A stretch of DNA of 43,598 nucleotides, taken from contig NZ_JYON01000038.1 in assembly GCF_000952155.1 (NCBI RefSeq), positions 1-43,598 on the forward strand, in the 5' to 3' direction. The notes below the pieces were generated by a model, which had not been told where the DNA came from, did no database searches, and saw nothing but the letters and a program-made list of their open reading frames with translations. How positions within the stretch are numbered: the stretch's first letter is position 1; every line of letters starts with the position of its first letter. This DNA comes from Aliterella atlantica CENA595 (GTDB lineage Bacteria > Cyanobacteriota > Cyanobacteriia > Cyanobacteriales > Chroococcidiopsidaceae). The translations under genes were made by a program, and so were the position numbers. Shown piece after piece: positions 1 through 8,596 of the stretch.

Positions 1-484
1 TGCTGGTGGAATAGTGTGTCAGTCCTGCGATCGCTGCCCAACCCGCCGCCGATGAAATGTTGACAATATGTCCCGCTCGTCGGGCAATCATATCGGCAAC
101 AAATAAGCTCGTCAGCCGCATGGGAGCCAGGAGGTTAATCTGCATCAGCCGTTCCCATTGCTCAGGGGGGACTTCGTCCATCCGCCCAAATACTGCAATC
201 CCAGCATTATTGATCAAAATATCAATCGGAGTGTTAAGTACCTGCACCTGTTTGTAGAGTAGATCGCAGCCCTCTGCTGTAGATAGATCGGCTACCAGGC
301 AAGCCAGCACCTCTCCTGTTGATATCTCTTGCCCAATGGCTGCTCGCTGCTGCTCTAGAACAACCGCATCTAGATCCGTCAGAATTAGCCGACTCCCTGC
401 CATAAGCAACTGTCGGGTGAGTTGCTGTCCGAAACCACCTGTTGCTCCCGTAATCAGTACCACGGCATCTTTTAGTTCAGTCAT
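1..484 (-). CDS. SDR family oxidoreductase, 5' part only (runs off the window)
   Basis: NAD(P)-dependent short-chain dehydrogenase/reductase; its substrate cannot be told from this sequence. About 161 residues are present. The Rossmann nucleotide-binding motif TGATGGFG lies at residues 12-19, an Asp-rich cofactor-specificity patch (TDLD) at 36-39, and the family NNAG motif at 92-95. The catalytic Ser is in VNISS near 144 and the catalytic Tyr is Y158. The window edge cuts just after this, before the active-site Lys expected four residues past the Tyr. The start is the ATG at 484, where the protein begins MTELKD directly before the first beta strand. The fold and cofactor class are certain; the physiological role is not. 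Confidence 0.9.
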   Translation of the reverse strand, partial: MTELKDAVVLITGATGGFGQQLTRQLLMAGSRLILTDLDAVVLEQQRAAIGQEISTGEVLACLVADLSTAEGCDLLYKQVQVLNTPIDILINNAGIAVFGRMDEVPPEQWERLMQINLLAPMRLTSLFVADMIARRAGHIVNISSAAGWAAIAGLTHYSTS

Positions 485-672
485 GGCAGTTCCCTTAACG
501 CCCAGGCGAGAAATCGATCTGTATAGTATAGGACAAGCTGATTAGGATTGATACAGGATACGGATAGTGTTGGCGAATTGCCTAAGATTATCTGGAATCC
601 TTAATCTATCGGAGCGACAATCTACTTCATAAGTTGCCACCAAGCAGGACTATTAAGAAATACCTCGCTGCC

Positions 673-707
673 TAACGTAAGCTATAAAAAGTATGTTGTT
701 CCATTTA
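673..707 (+). repeat. Dispersed copy of the 2863-2897 leader block
   Basis: AACGTAAGCTATAAAAAGTA and the following TGTTGTT are nearly repeated at 2863-2897, just upstream of the GTG start at 2910, with only a few substitutions. At 673 no related coding sequence follows. This may be a relic promoter/leader left by a partial duplication, or a shared regulatory site. Confidence 0.5.
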
Positions 708-726
708 AGTGGTAGTCATAAACAAG

Positions 727-843
727 TAAGGATGCATAGTAAGCTGATGAACATTCGAATTACCATCTTAAAAAGCTTGCAGCATAAGGATGCATAGTAA
801 GCTGATGAACATTCGAATTACCATCTTAAAAAGCTTGCAGCAT
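727..843 (+). repeat. 58-bp perfect tandem duplication
   Basis: Two identical 58-bp units lie head to tail (727-784 and 785-842), each starting TAAGGATGCATAGTAAGC and ending AAAAAGCTTGCAGCA. There are no mismatches, so the duplication is recent or kept identical by gene conversion. The unit contains the short self-complementary sites ATGCAT and AAGCTT. It is not part of any recognisable gene. Confidence 0.85.
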
Positions 844-1207
844 GAGTTTTAGATCTTGTTTCGTGCAAATTAAGTGTCCATTAGCTTAGTTAATAATCAC
901 ACTGTACCAATATAATTTTCCAACTTCTTGAGAACGATAAACTTTTGTATCCTAAGCAGGACAGTTGTTGACGTAAAGTGCAATCTGCACTTGGTTATTC
1001 AAAAGTTGATTTGTTTCAATTGGCTTAAGCATTGGTTAGCAGTATTTACACACCTGCGTTACTGACTAGATTTGAACAACCGATCGGACTGATGAATCAG
1101 TTATTTGTCCAGTTGTGCATAAGCTACATATACAGATTGTCTTTTCCTCTGCCTAAATTGATTAAACAGAGATATACCAAATAGTATAAGATGTGACAGC
1201 AAGAGTA

Positions 1208-2461
1208 TTAGCCTGACTCTCCCAAATCTATCATCAGCTTACATAACAAATAAATTCGAGCAGTAATGCGCTCCAAATCAATATACTCGTCTGAACTATG
1301 TGCGCCACCACCAACAAGACCGAGCGCATCTAGGGTAGTTGTCCCAACTGCAGCCGTGTAGTTACCATCTGTACCACCACCACTTCCCTCGACACCAAGC
1401 TTTAGACCGATTTGTTGGTAAATTCCTTGCGCTTTTTTGACTAACGCATTTGTCTTAGGATTTGGGGAAAAAGGGGGACGACCTTTCTTAGCAATCGTTC
1501 TAATGGTAGTGCAAGGTAACAACTTGTTTTGAGATAAGCGAGTAAAGTCACGGTTGAGGCGCTCGTATTCCGAATCTTCCAAAACTCGCACATCGGCTTG
1601 AACTTTGGCAAAGTCTGGGATTTGATTCGGGCGATCGCCTGCTTGAAAAACTGTGAAATTAACTGTCGTCTGCTTCTGCGGATTTGCTAATTTACTAAGC
1701 TGTAAAGCTTGATGAGCTGCCTCTAGCAGTGCATTACATCCTTTCTCAGGTTCAGCCCCAGCATGGGCAGTTCGACCTTTGACTTCAAATCCATAATAGC
1801 CAATGCCTTTGCGCCAAGACGTGACTTTATCTTGCGGCGAACCAAATTCTAAGACTAGCGCCACATCATGCTGTTTCGCTGTTGCTTTGATTAATTCGCG
1901 AGAGCCAAAAGATCCGGTTTCTTCATCTGGATTAATTAGGAATGTAATAGTACGAAAGTTTTGAAAGTTTAGCTCCTTCAGAACTTTGAGGGCTTCGATT
2001 CCTAAGATGATTCCGCCCTTGTCATCCATTACACCTGGACCATAAGCTTTTCCCTGCAAGATTTTGAAAGGATGTCGAGCGACGGTTCCTGCCTCAAACA
2101 CGGTATCTGTGTGGGCAAGCATCAGAATCTTACCTTTGCCAGTTCCCTGAACTGTTGCTAAAATATTACGTCCAGCACTGGGCGCTGCATTTTTTGTTTC
2201 GATAGTTGCACCAACAGCTTTGAGTTGCTGGAGCGCAAAATTCTCAACTTGTGTTATTCCCTTTCGATCTCCTGTTCCAGAATCAATATTGACAATGGTT
2301 TCTAGCATCGTCAGGAATTCGCTTTGGGCTTTCTGAGCCTTGTCATACAGAACCGGATCGGGACCTGCAACAGCCAAACCAATATGTTTTAACAGCACGA
2401 GCGCCAAGATGAAACTTAACAAGCCTACGGTTGCATAAATGATAAATCTTCTCGCGGACAT
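1208..2461 (-). CDS. M20 family metallopeptidase (glutamate carboxypeptidase-like)
   Basis: Dinuclear zinc exopeptidase of the M20 (CPG2/ArgE/DapE) clan, 417 residues, likely cleaving C-terminal amino acids or small peptides. The N-terminus has a basic start and one hydrophobic segment (about residues 6-31), so it is probably anchored in or exported across the membrane. Metal and active-site motifs are present: HTDTV (H117, D119), the bridging Asp in MDDKGG (146-147), and the general base and metal ligand in PDEETGS (E180, E181). The dimerisation-domain motif GRTAHAGAEP and the late GGGTDGN motif follow. The start at 2461 is chosen because GGAGG sits 9 bases upstream. The frame is open to 2719, but the extra 86 residues have no family match and no ribosome site. 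Confidence 0.88.
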   Translation of the reverse strand: MSARRFIIYATVGLLSFILALVLLKHIGLAVAGPDPVLYDKAQKAQSEFLTMLETIVNIDSGTGDRKGITQVENFALQQLKAVGATIETKNAAPSAGRNILATVQGTGKGKILMLAHTDTVFEAGTVARHPFKILQGKAYGPGVMDDKGGIILGIEALKVLKELNFQNFRTITFLINPDEETGSFGSRELIKATAKQHDVALVLEFGSPQDKVTSWRKGIGYYGFEVKGRTAHAGAEPEKGCNALLEAAHQALQLSKLANPQKQTTVNFTVFQAGDRPNQIPDFAKVQADVRVLEDSEYERLNRDFTRLSQNKLLPCTTIRTIAKKGRPPFSPNPKTNALVKKAQGIYQQIGLKLGVEGSGGGTDGNYTAAVGTTTLDALGLVGGGAHSSDEYIDLERITARIYLLCKLMIDLGESG

Positions 2462-2909
2462 TCTAATTGACCTCCAGAAAACTGCTGTAAGATTTATTAG
2501 AGCAATATATCTGGCTTTGCATGATAAGGGTATGAATTGAAGTAAATTTTCAATGCAATGTCCAGAGTGCGATCGCCTCATAACCGTCATCACTGAAACA
2601 AGCGAGGTTAAAAAAATAACATTTATAAGGATTGTAGCGTTGAAAATTAAAACACAAGGCTTAGACACTATTCCTTCAGGCAACTGCGTCGTCAGCTTCT
2701 CTGCTAAGTTAACGTGCATTTAAGTTGCAGGAATTTGCTCCTAAAACCCTTACGGTAATGCTTTCAATCCTGAAAATGAATGACGATTAGCTTAGGAAAT
2801 TTTTCCCTCTAAATTATCGTGAACTAAAGAACTGCTCAAAATCAAGAGAAAATTTACTACTCAACGTAAGTTATAAAGAGTATGTTGTTTCGATTGAGCT
2901 ATTTTCACG
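2462..2909. promoter_or_regulatory. Divergent intergenic region between M20 peptidase and the 2910 gene
   Basis: Separates two divergently transcribed genes and must hold both promoters. The minus frame stays open across 2462-2719, but I treat that as chance because the peptidase has a strong ribosome site at 2461. The right end (2863-2897) carries the leader block that is repeated at 673-707. Confidence 0.45.
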
Positions 2910-3566
2910 GTGCAAAACTCCCAACCCGCCAATCCTACAATTACTAAACTACTGGAAGCCGATGCCGACCTAGCAGCGCAAGAAGCTGAACTAAACGCTC
3001 AACTGCAATCAATCGGTGAGAAACGCCGCAGCCTGAAAACCGTGATTGATATGTTTGTTCCTGCACCTACTGCTGATACTGTGCCTGTAGCAACACCAGC
3101 ACAACCACCAGTTGACGAAGAACAATCCCAGCCTACTGCTCCAGATGATGTGCTTTCAGAGTTAGACGGTGCAATGACAGATGCTCCTAAAGCTTCAGCA
3201 CCACAGCCTCAAAAGCAACAAGGTAAGAAGAACTCATCCTCTGCTAGCACCAAGCAAAGCAAGAAGTCTACACCCGTCAAGAAATCAAGTAAGGCTCCCG
3301 ACACTTGGCATGAGTATGTCAAAGACGACTTTAGTAATATTTCTTTAGCTGAAGCCGTATCTAAAGTTATGCAGCAGCATCCAAAGCAAGTATTAGAGAT
3401 TGCCACAATCATAGATAACATATTCGTCAATGAGATCCCAAAAGAGATAAGAAGCACAGCGCGAGAGCGTGTCTCAAATGTCCTTTCAGTTGGCGCAAAG
3501 AAAGGTGACTGGTATCGGGGTCAACTAGGTAAGTACAGTATGTCAGAGTCAGCAGTTAAGGGTTAA
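2910..3566 (+). CDS. Coiled-coil plus winged-helix-like protein, function unknown
   Basis: I do not recognise a named gene. The 218-residue product has three visible parts. Residues 10-50 are a charged helix with heptad spacing (LLEADADLAAQEAELNAQL), a likely coiled coil. Residues 51-130 are a low-complexity Pro/Gln/Ser/Lys linker ending in a very basic stretch (KKNSSSASTKQSKKS). Residues 135-210 look like a small winged-helix or HARE-HTH-type domain: a first helix in LAEAVSKVMQQHP, a helix ending in TARERVSNVLSVG, then a wing containing GDWYRGQLGKYS. DNA or chromatin association is a reasonable inference only. The start is the GTG at 2910; no good ribosome site precedes it, and the next in-frame ATG would remove the coiled coil. 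Confidence 0.7.
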   Translation: MQNSQPANPTITKLLEADADLAAQEAELNAQLQSIGEKRRSLKTVIDMFVPAPTADTVPVATPAQPPVDEEQSQPTAPDDVLSELDGAMTDAPKASAPQPQKQQGKKNSSSASTKQSKKSTPVKKSSKAPDTWHEYVKDDFSNISLAEAVSKVMQQHPKQVLEIATIIDNIFVNEIPKEIRSTARERVSNVLSVGAKKGDWYRGQLGKYSMSESAVKG

Positions 3567-3723
3567 CTCAGGGATAGAGCCTGAAGCTATTCAACAATGA
3601 GCGACCGCTCATGCTAGATAGGTGAGGGGTAAGGAATTGGAGTATGTCTGGAACAGGATGAAATTCTGTAGTCTAGAAGTTTGCTTCTTTACCACATCTA
3701 TACAGCTAGGTGCGATCGCATTT

Positions 3724-3858
3724 ATGGGAATGCCAGTAGCGGTAGCTTGCGCCAAACCAGATGGTGTCTGCCATAATCTACGGGTGATGGCTTTGGAGAC
3801 GAGGAAGACTGTGCTTTTGCCGCAGATGTGGTGGGATAAGTTAACGAGGAGGCACTAA
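3724..3858 (+). CDS. Conserved 44-aa small ORF, copy 1
   Basis: A 44-residue ORF starting MGMPVAVACAKPDG and ending WWDKLTRRH, with Cys at two conserved positions. It is nearly identical to the ORF at 14951-15085. Between the copies most of the base changes fall at third codon positions, and only about three residues differ (M/I, M/V, H/Q), which indicates selection on the protein. The similarity extends a few codons upstream of the chosen ATG (A-I-A-F), so a further upstream start is possible. Its TAA overlaps the ATG of the next frame (TAATG), and the GAGGAGG just before is the downstream ribosome site. I cannot name the family. Confidence 0.5.
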   Translation: MGMPVAVACAKPDGVCHNLRVMALETRKTVLLPQMWWDKLTRRH

Positions 3859-3944
3859 TGGGTATTTTTGGGTTTATGTTTGGACTTGCTTGCCTAGTTG
3901 TGATTGTGTGGGCGATTACAGATTGCAGGATAATTTTGGACTAA
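3858..3944 (+). pseudogene. Truncated membrane anchor of the Mrr-like nuclease, copy 1
   Basis: Begins with the same MGIFGF start and hydrophobic helix as the intact Mrr-like gene at 15085, but hits a stop after 28 residues, just past the transmembrane segment. The nuclease domain is absent downstream; similarity to the intact copy ends around 3917. The ribosome site GAGGAGG and the TAATG overlap with the preceding 44-aa ORF are preserved. Best read as a remnant left by deletion or partial duplication, though a 28-aa membrane peptide could still be made. Confidence 0.65.
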
Positions 3945-4200
3945 TAATGCCGCCACTTGAAGGGTGTTTTGGGATTCATTAGTAACAGGCAGAATTATTT
4001 TCTCTATTGTAATTATTTATCTTACCATTTTTTGCAACACCACCTAGCTTTCGCCATTATGAGTGGCGTGATGTTGTACGCACTAATTTTTTGACCTACG
4101 CCTAAAACTTGGCAAGTATATGTCCGTCGTGACTTAAATCTTGTCTTAAAAAATGCATCAGTCTAACTCTAATATAATTTCTTCTTAGGTCAATGTTAGG

Positions 4201-6111
4201 CTAAATCAGTTTTGAGATATTTACTCTACAAACCTGAGTGACTATTTTAACTAATTCTTCTGCCGTGTAAGGCTTGGGTAAGAATTTTTGGATGTCTGAG
4301 TTTGCTTCCCTAGCAGTCTCAATGCTGAACGCTGAACCACTAACTGCAATAATTTTGACTTTTGGATTGATCCTCTGGATTGTGCTAATCGTAATAGAGC
4401 CGTCCATACCAGGCATCATGAGATCCATTAACACTAGGCTCACTTTATCTTTGTGCTTGATATAGAGTTCGAGTGCTTCGATCCCATTACAGGCAGTTAG
4501 CACTTGATAGTTATATGCCTCTAAGACTACCCTGCTACTTTCACGCATTGCAGCTTCATCATCGACAACTAATACCAATTCATTATTTCCTACTAATATC
4601 TCTAAATCTGTGACCTGTACTGGTTCTTTTGCTACAAGTGCAGGCAAAAAGAAGTTAAATTTTGTTCCTTTACCGACTTCACTCTCCACATTTACAAAGC
4701 CAGCATGACCTTTAATAATTCCAATGACTGTTGAAAGTCCAAGTCCTGTACCTTTTCCATACTCTTTTGTTGTGAAAAACGGCTCGAAAATTCTATCAAT
4801 CGTTTCAGGTGCAATGCCCATCCCCGTATCTGCAACGGTTACTTTGATGAATGAACCTACCTTAGCATCAAAACTCCTTTGAGCGCGCTCCTCATCAATC
4901 AACACATTCTGAGCAGAAATTGTCAAAGTACCTCCATCTGGCATTGCATCGCGAGCATTAATGCAAAGATTCATAAATACTTGATGAATTTGCGTGGCAT
5001 TTCCAGTCATAGCCCAAAGCTCTAAACAAATGTTCACATCTGTTGTGATTGATTTGGGAAACGTCTCTTCCACGATCTGCTGAATCTCTAGAATCAAGGG
5101 TTCCAACCGAAAAACAACTTGTTCTCCTTCAATGCCACGAGCAAATAATAGAACTTGCTTGATTATGTCTGCTCCGCGCTTTGTGTTCGCCTCCATCATT
5201 TTTAGCAATTGTCGATTCTGTTCATTCAAACTAGGCAACTTTATTTGCAACAGTTGAGAAGTTACGAGAATTGGAGTCAGAATGTTGTTGAGGTCGTGGG
5301 CAAGACCGCTCGCCAGCGTACCGACACTTTCCAGGCGTTGGGCGCGGAAAAATTGAGCCTCAAGCTTTTTCCTTTCAGTAACGTTTGTGCCAACGATAAG
5401 AATCGATTTGGGTTGGCGATTGTCATCGCGCATCAACGTCCAGCGGCTTTCAACAATTACTTCTTTGCCGTTTTTGGTAACTTGATGCAGTTCTCCAGAC
5501 CATTCACCCTGCTCAAATAAGATTTTTTGAGCTTCTTGAGATTGAGGAGAAGACTGCGGATAAAGCAAATCGTCAGTTTTCCCTAAAACAGTTTCTGCGC
5601 TCCAACCGTAGAGATGTTCAGCCCCCTTATTCCAAAATAAGATGCGACTAGTCAAATCTCGCACCAAAATTGCATCAGTGGCAATGTCAAGCAGTGCGGC
5701 TTGTTCTCGAATTTTTTGTTCGGCACGCTTGCGTTCGATCGCATATCGAATCGAACGGGCGAACACATCGCTATTGACTTGATCTTTGAGCAAATAATCT
5801 TGAGCGCCTAACTGAACTGCACTAATGGCGACTGTTTCATCGTTCAAACCAGTAATAACGACAATTGGAGTATTGCGAGCGCGATCGTGGAGTTTGACAA
5901 AGGTTTCCAGACCTTGAGTGTCGGGTAGAGAGAGATCCAGCAAGATTACATTAAAATCATTTTCCTGAAGTTGCTGCAAGCCCTGGCTTAAGCGATCGAC
6001 TTGCTTTAATTCAAATTGCACGGGCTTCGCCTCCATCAAGAGTTCCTGCAATAACCGTGCATCTCCAGGATTGTCTTCAATAAGCAAGACTTTAATCAGC
6101 CGATTATTCAT
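4201..6111 (-). CDS. Hybrid sensor histidine kinase (REC-PAS-HisKA-HATPase-REC)
   Basis: A 636-residue cytoplasmic two-component protein with no transmembrane segment. An N-terminal receiver domain (1-125) has phospho-acceptor D59 (LLDLSLPD). A PAS domain (about 138-250) ends in a C-terminal PAC-like part. The dimerisation/phosphotransfer helix follows with H272 in GLAHDLNNILTP, the form usual in NtrB/HAMP-less PAS kinases. Then comes the ATP-binding domain (N box NLCINARDAMPDGG, G1 DTGMGI, G2 GKGTGLGLS) and a C-terminal receiver with D563 (LMDLMMPGMDG). The start overlaps the end of the upstream regulator gene by 8 bases, so the two are probably translationally coupled. It is the last gene of the four-gene signalling operon starting at 14616. 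The stimulus is unknown. Confidence 0.93.
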   Translation of the reverse strand: MNNRLIKVLLIEDNPGDARLLQELLMEAKPVQFELKQVDRLSQGLQQLQENDFNVILLDLSLPDTQGLETFVKLHDRARNTPIVVITGLNDETVAISAVQLGAQDYLLKDQVNSDVFARSIRYAIERKRAEQKIREQAALLDIATDAILVRDLTSRILFWNKGAEHLYGWSAETVLGKTDDLLYPQSSPQSQEAQKILFEQGEWSGELHQVTKNGKEVIVESRWTLMRDDNRQPKSILIVGTNVTERKKLEAQFFRAQRLESVGTLASGLAHDLNNILTPILVTSQLLQIKLPSLNEQNRQLLKMMEANTKRGADIIKQVLLFARGIEGEQVVFRLEPLILEIQQIVEETFPKSITTDVNICLELWAMTGNATQIHQVFMNLCINARDAMPDGGTLTISAQNVLIDEERAQRSFDAKVGSFIKVTVADTGMGIAPETIDRIFEPFFTTKEYGKGTGLGLSTVIGIIKGHAGFVNVESEVGKGTKFNFFLPALVAKEPVQVTDLEILVGNNELVLVVDDEAAMRESSRVVLEAYNYQVLTACNGIEALELYIKHKDKVSLVLMDLMMPGMDGSITISTIQRINPKVKIIAVSGSAFSIETAREANSDIQKFLPKPYTAEELVKIVTQVCRVNISKLI

Positions 6112-6562
6112 CCTTTCCCTCTAGTGGAAGTTTTACAACATTGAGCCAAAAATCTTCGATCGCTCGAATAACTTGAATAAAGTGCTCTAAGTCAATCGGT
6201 TTGGCAATATAACAATTGGCGTAGCAATCGTAGGCACTAAGAATATCTTCCTCAGCTTGAGATGTCGTTAAGATCACAACTGGAATCCGTTTTAAATTTG
6301 GACTAGATTTAATTTCAGCTAGGACTTCCCACCCATCTTTACGAGGTAGATTTAAATCGAGCAAAATTAGGTCGGGATGGGGGGATTGAGCAAATTTACC
6401 TCGCTTTTGCAAAAACTCGATTGCCTGAACTCCATCGCTAACCACGCTCAAGTTGTTGAGAATTTTTCCTTCCTTGAGAACTTCTTGAGTCAGCCGAACA
6501 TCACCAGGGTTGTCTTCCACCAGCAAAATCTCAGTCAGTTTTTCAAGGTGTAAATTTCTCAA
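6104..6562 (-). CDS. Rcp1-like single-domain response regulator
   Basis: A 152-residue CheY-like receiver without an output domain. The acidic pocket is EDNPGD near the N-terminus, the phospho-acceptor is D69 in LLDLNLPRKDG, and TTS and the KP loop (AKPID) complete the switch. The LPRKDG loop and the aromatic tail (EDFWL) are typical of the Rcp1 family that accepts phosphate from phytochrome-type kinases. The kinase encoded just upstream has the matching HDLQEPLRMV phosphotransfer motif, so it is the likely donor. No ATG exists near the N-terminus. The start is a TTG at 6562, with GGAGGGAG upstream, lying inside the last codons of the preceding gene; two codons separate that gene's stop from the TTG. 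Confidence 0.9.
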   Translation of the reverse strand: MRNLHLEKLTEILLVEDNPGDVRLTQEVLKEGKILNNLSVVSDGVQAIEFLQKRGKFAQSPHPDLILLDLNLPRKDGWEVLAEIKSSPNLKRIPVVILTTSQAEEDILSAYDCYANCYIAKPIDLEHFIQVIRAIEDFWLNVVKLPLEGKDE

Positions 6563-6568
6563 AATTGA

Positions 6569-8596
6569 TTAACTCCCTCCGGATTGATCTGGAATGGTAA
6601 AACAAAAAATTGAACCTTTGCCCAGTTCAGATTCTATCCATATATTCCCATTATGTCGCTCTATAATTCTTTTACAAATTGCTAAACCAATTCCTGTTCC
6701 TGGGTATTCGCTGCGATTATGCAAACGCTGAAAAATTATAAATACTCGTTCGGCGTACTGAGGATCGATGCCAATGCCGTTATCTTGCACGCGAAATAAC
6801 CATTGCTCGTTTTGAGCTTTGGCTGAAATATGAATAATTGGAGAATTGGTTCCCCGAAATTTAATCGCGTTGCTAATCAGGTTCTGAAATAGCTGAATTA
6901 GTTGGGTGCTATCTGCCACAAGTTTGGGTAATTCATCCCAAGTGACAACTGCCTGATTTGCACTAATGGTAAGTTGGAGGTTCAAAATCGCTTGCTGAAC
7001 TATTTCATGGCAATCAATTTGCTTAAAGCTTTTTCCCCCTGTACCAATCCGCGAATAGGCTAACAAATCATTAATCAGTGTCTTCATGCGAATGGAGCCT
7101 TCCACCGCGTAGCCAATAAAGTCGTTGGCGCTCTCATCGAGGCGATCTTTGTAACGCCGCTCTAATAGTTGAAGATAGCTCGTCACCATTCGCAATGGTT
7201 CTTGTAAATCGTGAGACGCAATATAAGCAAACTGTTGCAATTCAGCATTAGAACGAGCGAGTTCTTGACGCTGACGAGTTTCTTGCTCTAAAAGCTGTGC
7301 TTGAGCTAGAGCAATCCCAATCTGATTTGCAAGTTGCTCAAGCAACTCAACTTCAAAGCTAGTCCACTGACGAGGGCAATCGCATTGATGAGCAATCAGC
7401 AACCCCCAAAGTTCTGCTTTGATTAAAATCGGCACGACTAGCTTAGATTTGACCTGAAACTGTTGCATAAACTCGATTAGACAAGGTACAACCTTCTCTT
7501 GCTCATTGGTGACATCGGCAATATTACAAATTTTTCCTTGACGATATTGCTCTCGACAATTGATCGGAAACACTTCTTCTGGAAATTTACGCCCGATCGC
7601 AGTTGACCAACCAGGTAGCACTTCCTCAGCAACTCCGCTTCCGGTTCCGTCTGACCACAACCGATAAATCAGCACGCGATCGGCTTGGAGAAGTTTTTGT
7701 ACTTCAGTGACGCTACTTTGCAGAATTTGTTCGAGTTCTAAAGACTGACGGATTTTGAGGGTAACTTCTGCGAAAAGTTGCGCTCGCTGATACTGACGCT
7801 GTAATTCTTGCTGCGCTTGTTTTCGCTCGGTAATATTTTGAAAATAAACGCATATGCCATCTTTAGTTGGATAGGTATGAACGGCAAACCAAGAATTTAA
7901 AGGCGGATAAAATTCTTCAAATTCAACGCCAATTTGTTCGGTTAGAGTGCGGTGATACTGCTGATAAAAGGTTGAGCCAACTGCTTGCGGAAACTCATCC
8001 CAAATGTTTTTGCCCAGCAAATCTTGCTGCTTTCTTTGCAATAGCGGCTCGGCTTGTGGGTTCAAGTAAGTAAAGCACCAGTTTTTATCGAGCGCAAAAA
8101 AGCTATCAGTAATGCTTTCTAGGATATTAGTAGCTCGGTTCCGTTCTACGTTTGCTTCGGCACGAGCGACTTGTTCTCGCGCCATTTGTTCTCGAAGTTG
8201 CTGCGTAAGTTTGTGCAGTCTTAAATGAGTCTGGACGCGAGCGAGGACTTCTTCTTGCTGAAACGGCTTTGTGATATAATCTACTGCGCCCAAACTCAAG
8301 CCTTTGACTTTATCGATGGTGTCAGTAAGAGCGGTCATAAAGATGACTGGAATTTCTACAGTCGTTTCGTTCGCCTTCAATCGACGGCAAGTTTCAAAGC
8401 CGTCCAGATTTGGCATCAGAATATCAAGCAAAATCAAATCGGGCAAAGCATAGTTGGCGGTTTCGATCGCGCCTTCTCCATCTTCAGCCACCAAGATTCG
8501 CAAGTCTGCATTGGTTAGACACTCAAATAAAACTTCAAGATTTGTAAGCGTGTCGTCCACAATCAATATGGTTCCCCGATCGACCATAGTTTTCAC
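6569..8596 (-). CDS. REC-PAS-GAF sensor histidine kinase, phytochrome-type kinase core
   Basis: 675 residues. An N-terminal receiver (1-130) has D58 (LLDILMPNLDG). A short helix leads into a PAS domain (about 155-265) and a GAF domain (about 285-435) of the kind fused in cyanobacterial phytochromes (WGLLIAHQC). The usual CH bilin-attachment pair is not visible, so chromophore binding is doubtful. The kinase core has H462 in SHDLQEPLRMVTSYL, the bacteriophytochrome-type motif, then N box NLISNAIKF, DNGIGID and GTGIGLAI. The start is the GTG at 8596, overlapping the stop of the 2007-aa gene (GTGA); an ATG nine bases further in is also possible. It likely phosphorylates the Rcp1-like regulator encoded next. 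Confidence 0.92.
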   Translation of the reverse strand: MKTMVDRGTILIVDDTLTNLEVLFECLTNADLRILVAEDGEGAIETANYALPDLILLDILMPNLDGFETCRRLKANETTVEIPVIFMTALTDTIDKVKGLSLGAVDYITKPFQQEEVLARVQTHLRLHKLTQQLREQMAREQVARAEANVERNRATNILESITDSFFALDKNWCFTYLNPQAEPLLQRKQQDLLGKNIWDEFPQAVGSTFYQQYHRTLTEQIGVEFEEFYPPLNSWFAVHTYPTKDGICVYFQNITERKQAQQELQRQYQRAQLFAEVTLKIRQSLELEQILQSSVTEVQKLLQADRVLIYRLWSDGTGSGVAEEVLPGWSTAIGRKFPEEVFPINCREQYRQGKICNIADVTNEQEKVVPCLIEFMQQFQVKSKLVVPILIKAELWGLLIAHQCDCPRQWTSFEVELLEQLANQIGIALAQAQLLEQETRQRQELARSNAELQQFAYIASHDLQEPLRMVTSYLQLLERRYKDRLDESANDFIGYAVEGSIRMKTLINDLLAYSRIGTGGKSFKQIDCHEIVQQAILNLQLTISANQAVVTWDELPKLVADSTQLIQLFQNLISNAIKFRGTNSPIIHISAKAQNEQWLFRVQDNGIGIDPQYAERVFIIFQRLHNRSEYPGTGIGLAICKRIIERHNGNIWIESELGKGSIFCFTIPDQSGGS

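Larger units (their letters stand above)
485..1207. other. Non-coding stretch with duplicated blocks
   Basis: I see no convincing gene in these 720 bases. They hold a 58-bp perfect tandem duplication (727-843), a block at 673-707 that closely matches the leader of the gene at 2910, and a 7-bp-arm inverted repeat AAGTGCA/TGCACTT at 976-992. The left end presumably contains the promoter of the SDR gene. Confidence 0.6.

Noticed and set aside
2462..2719. 86-codon N-terminal extension of the M20 peptidase frame
   Set aside because: No ribosome site at 2719, no family similarity, and a strong GGAGG directly before the ATG at 2461.
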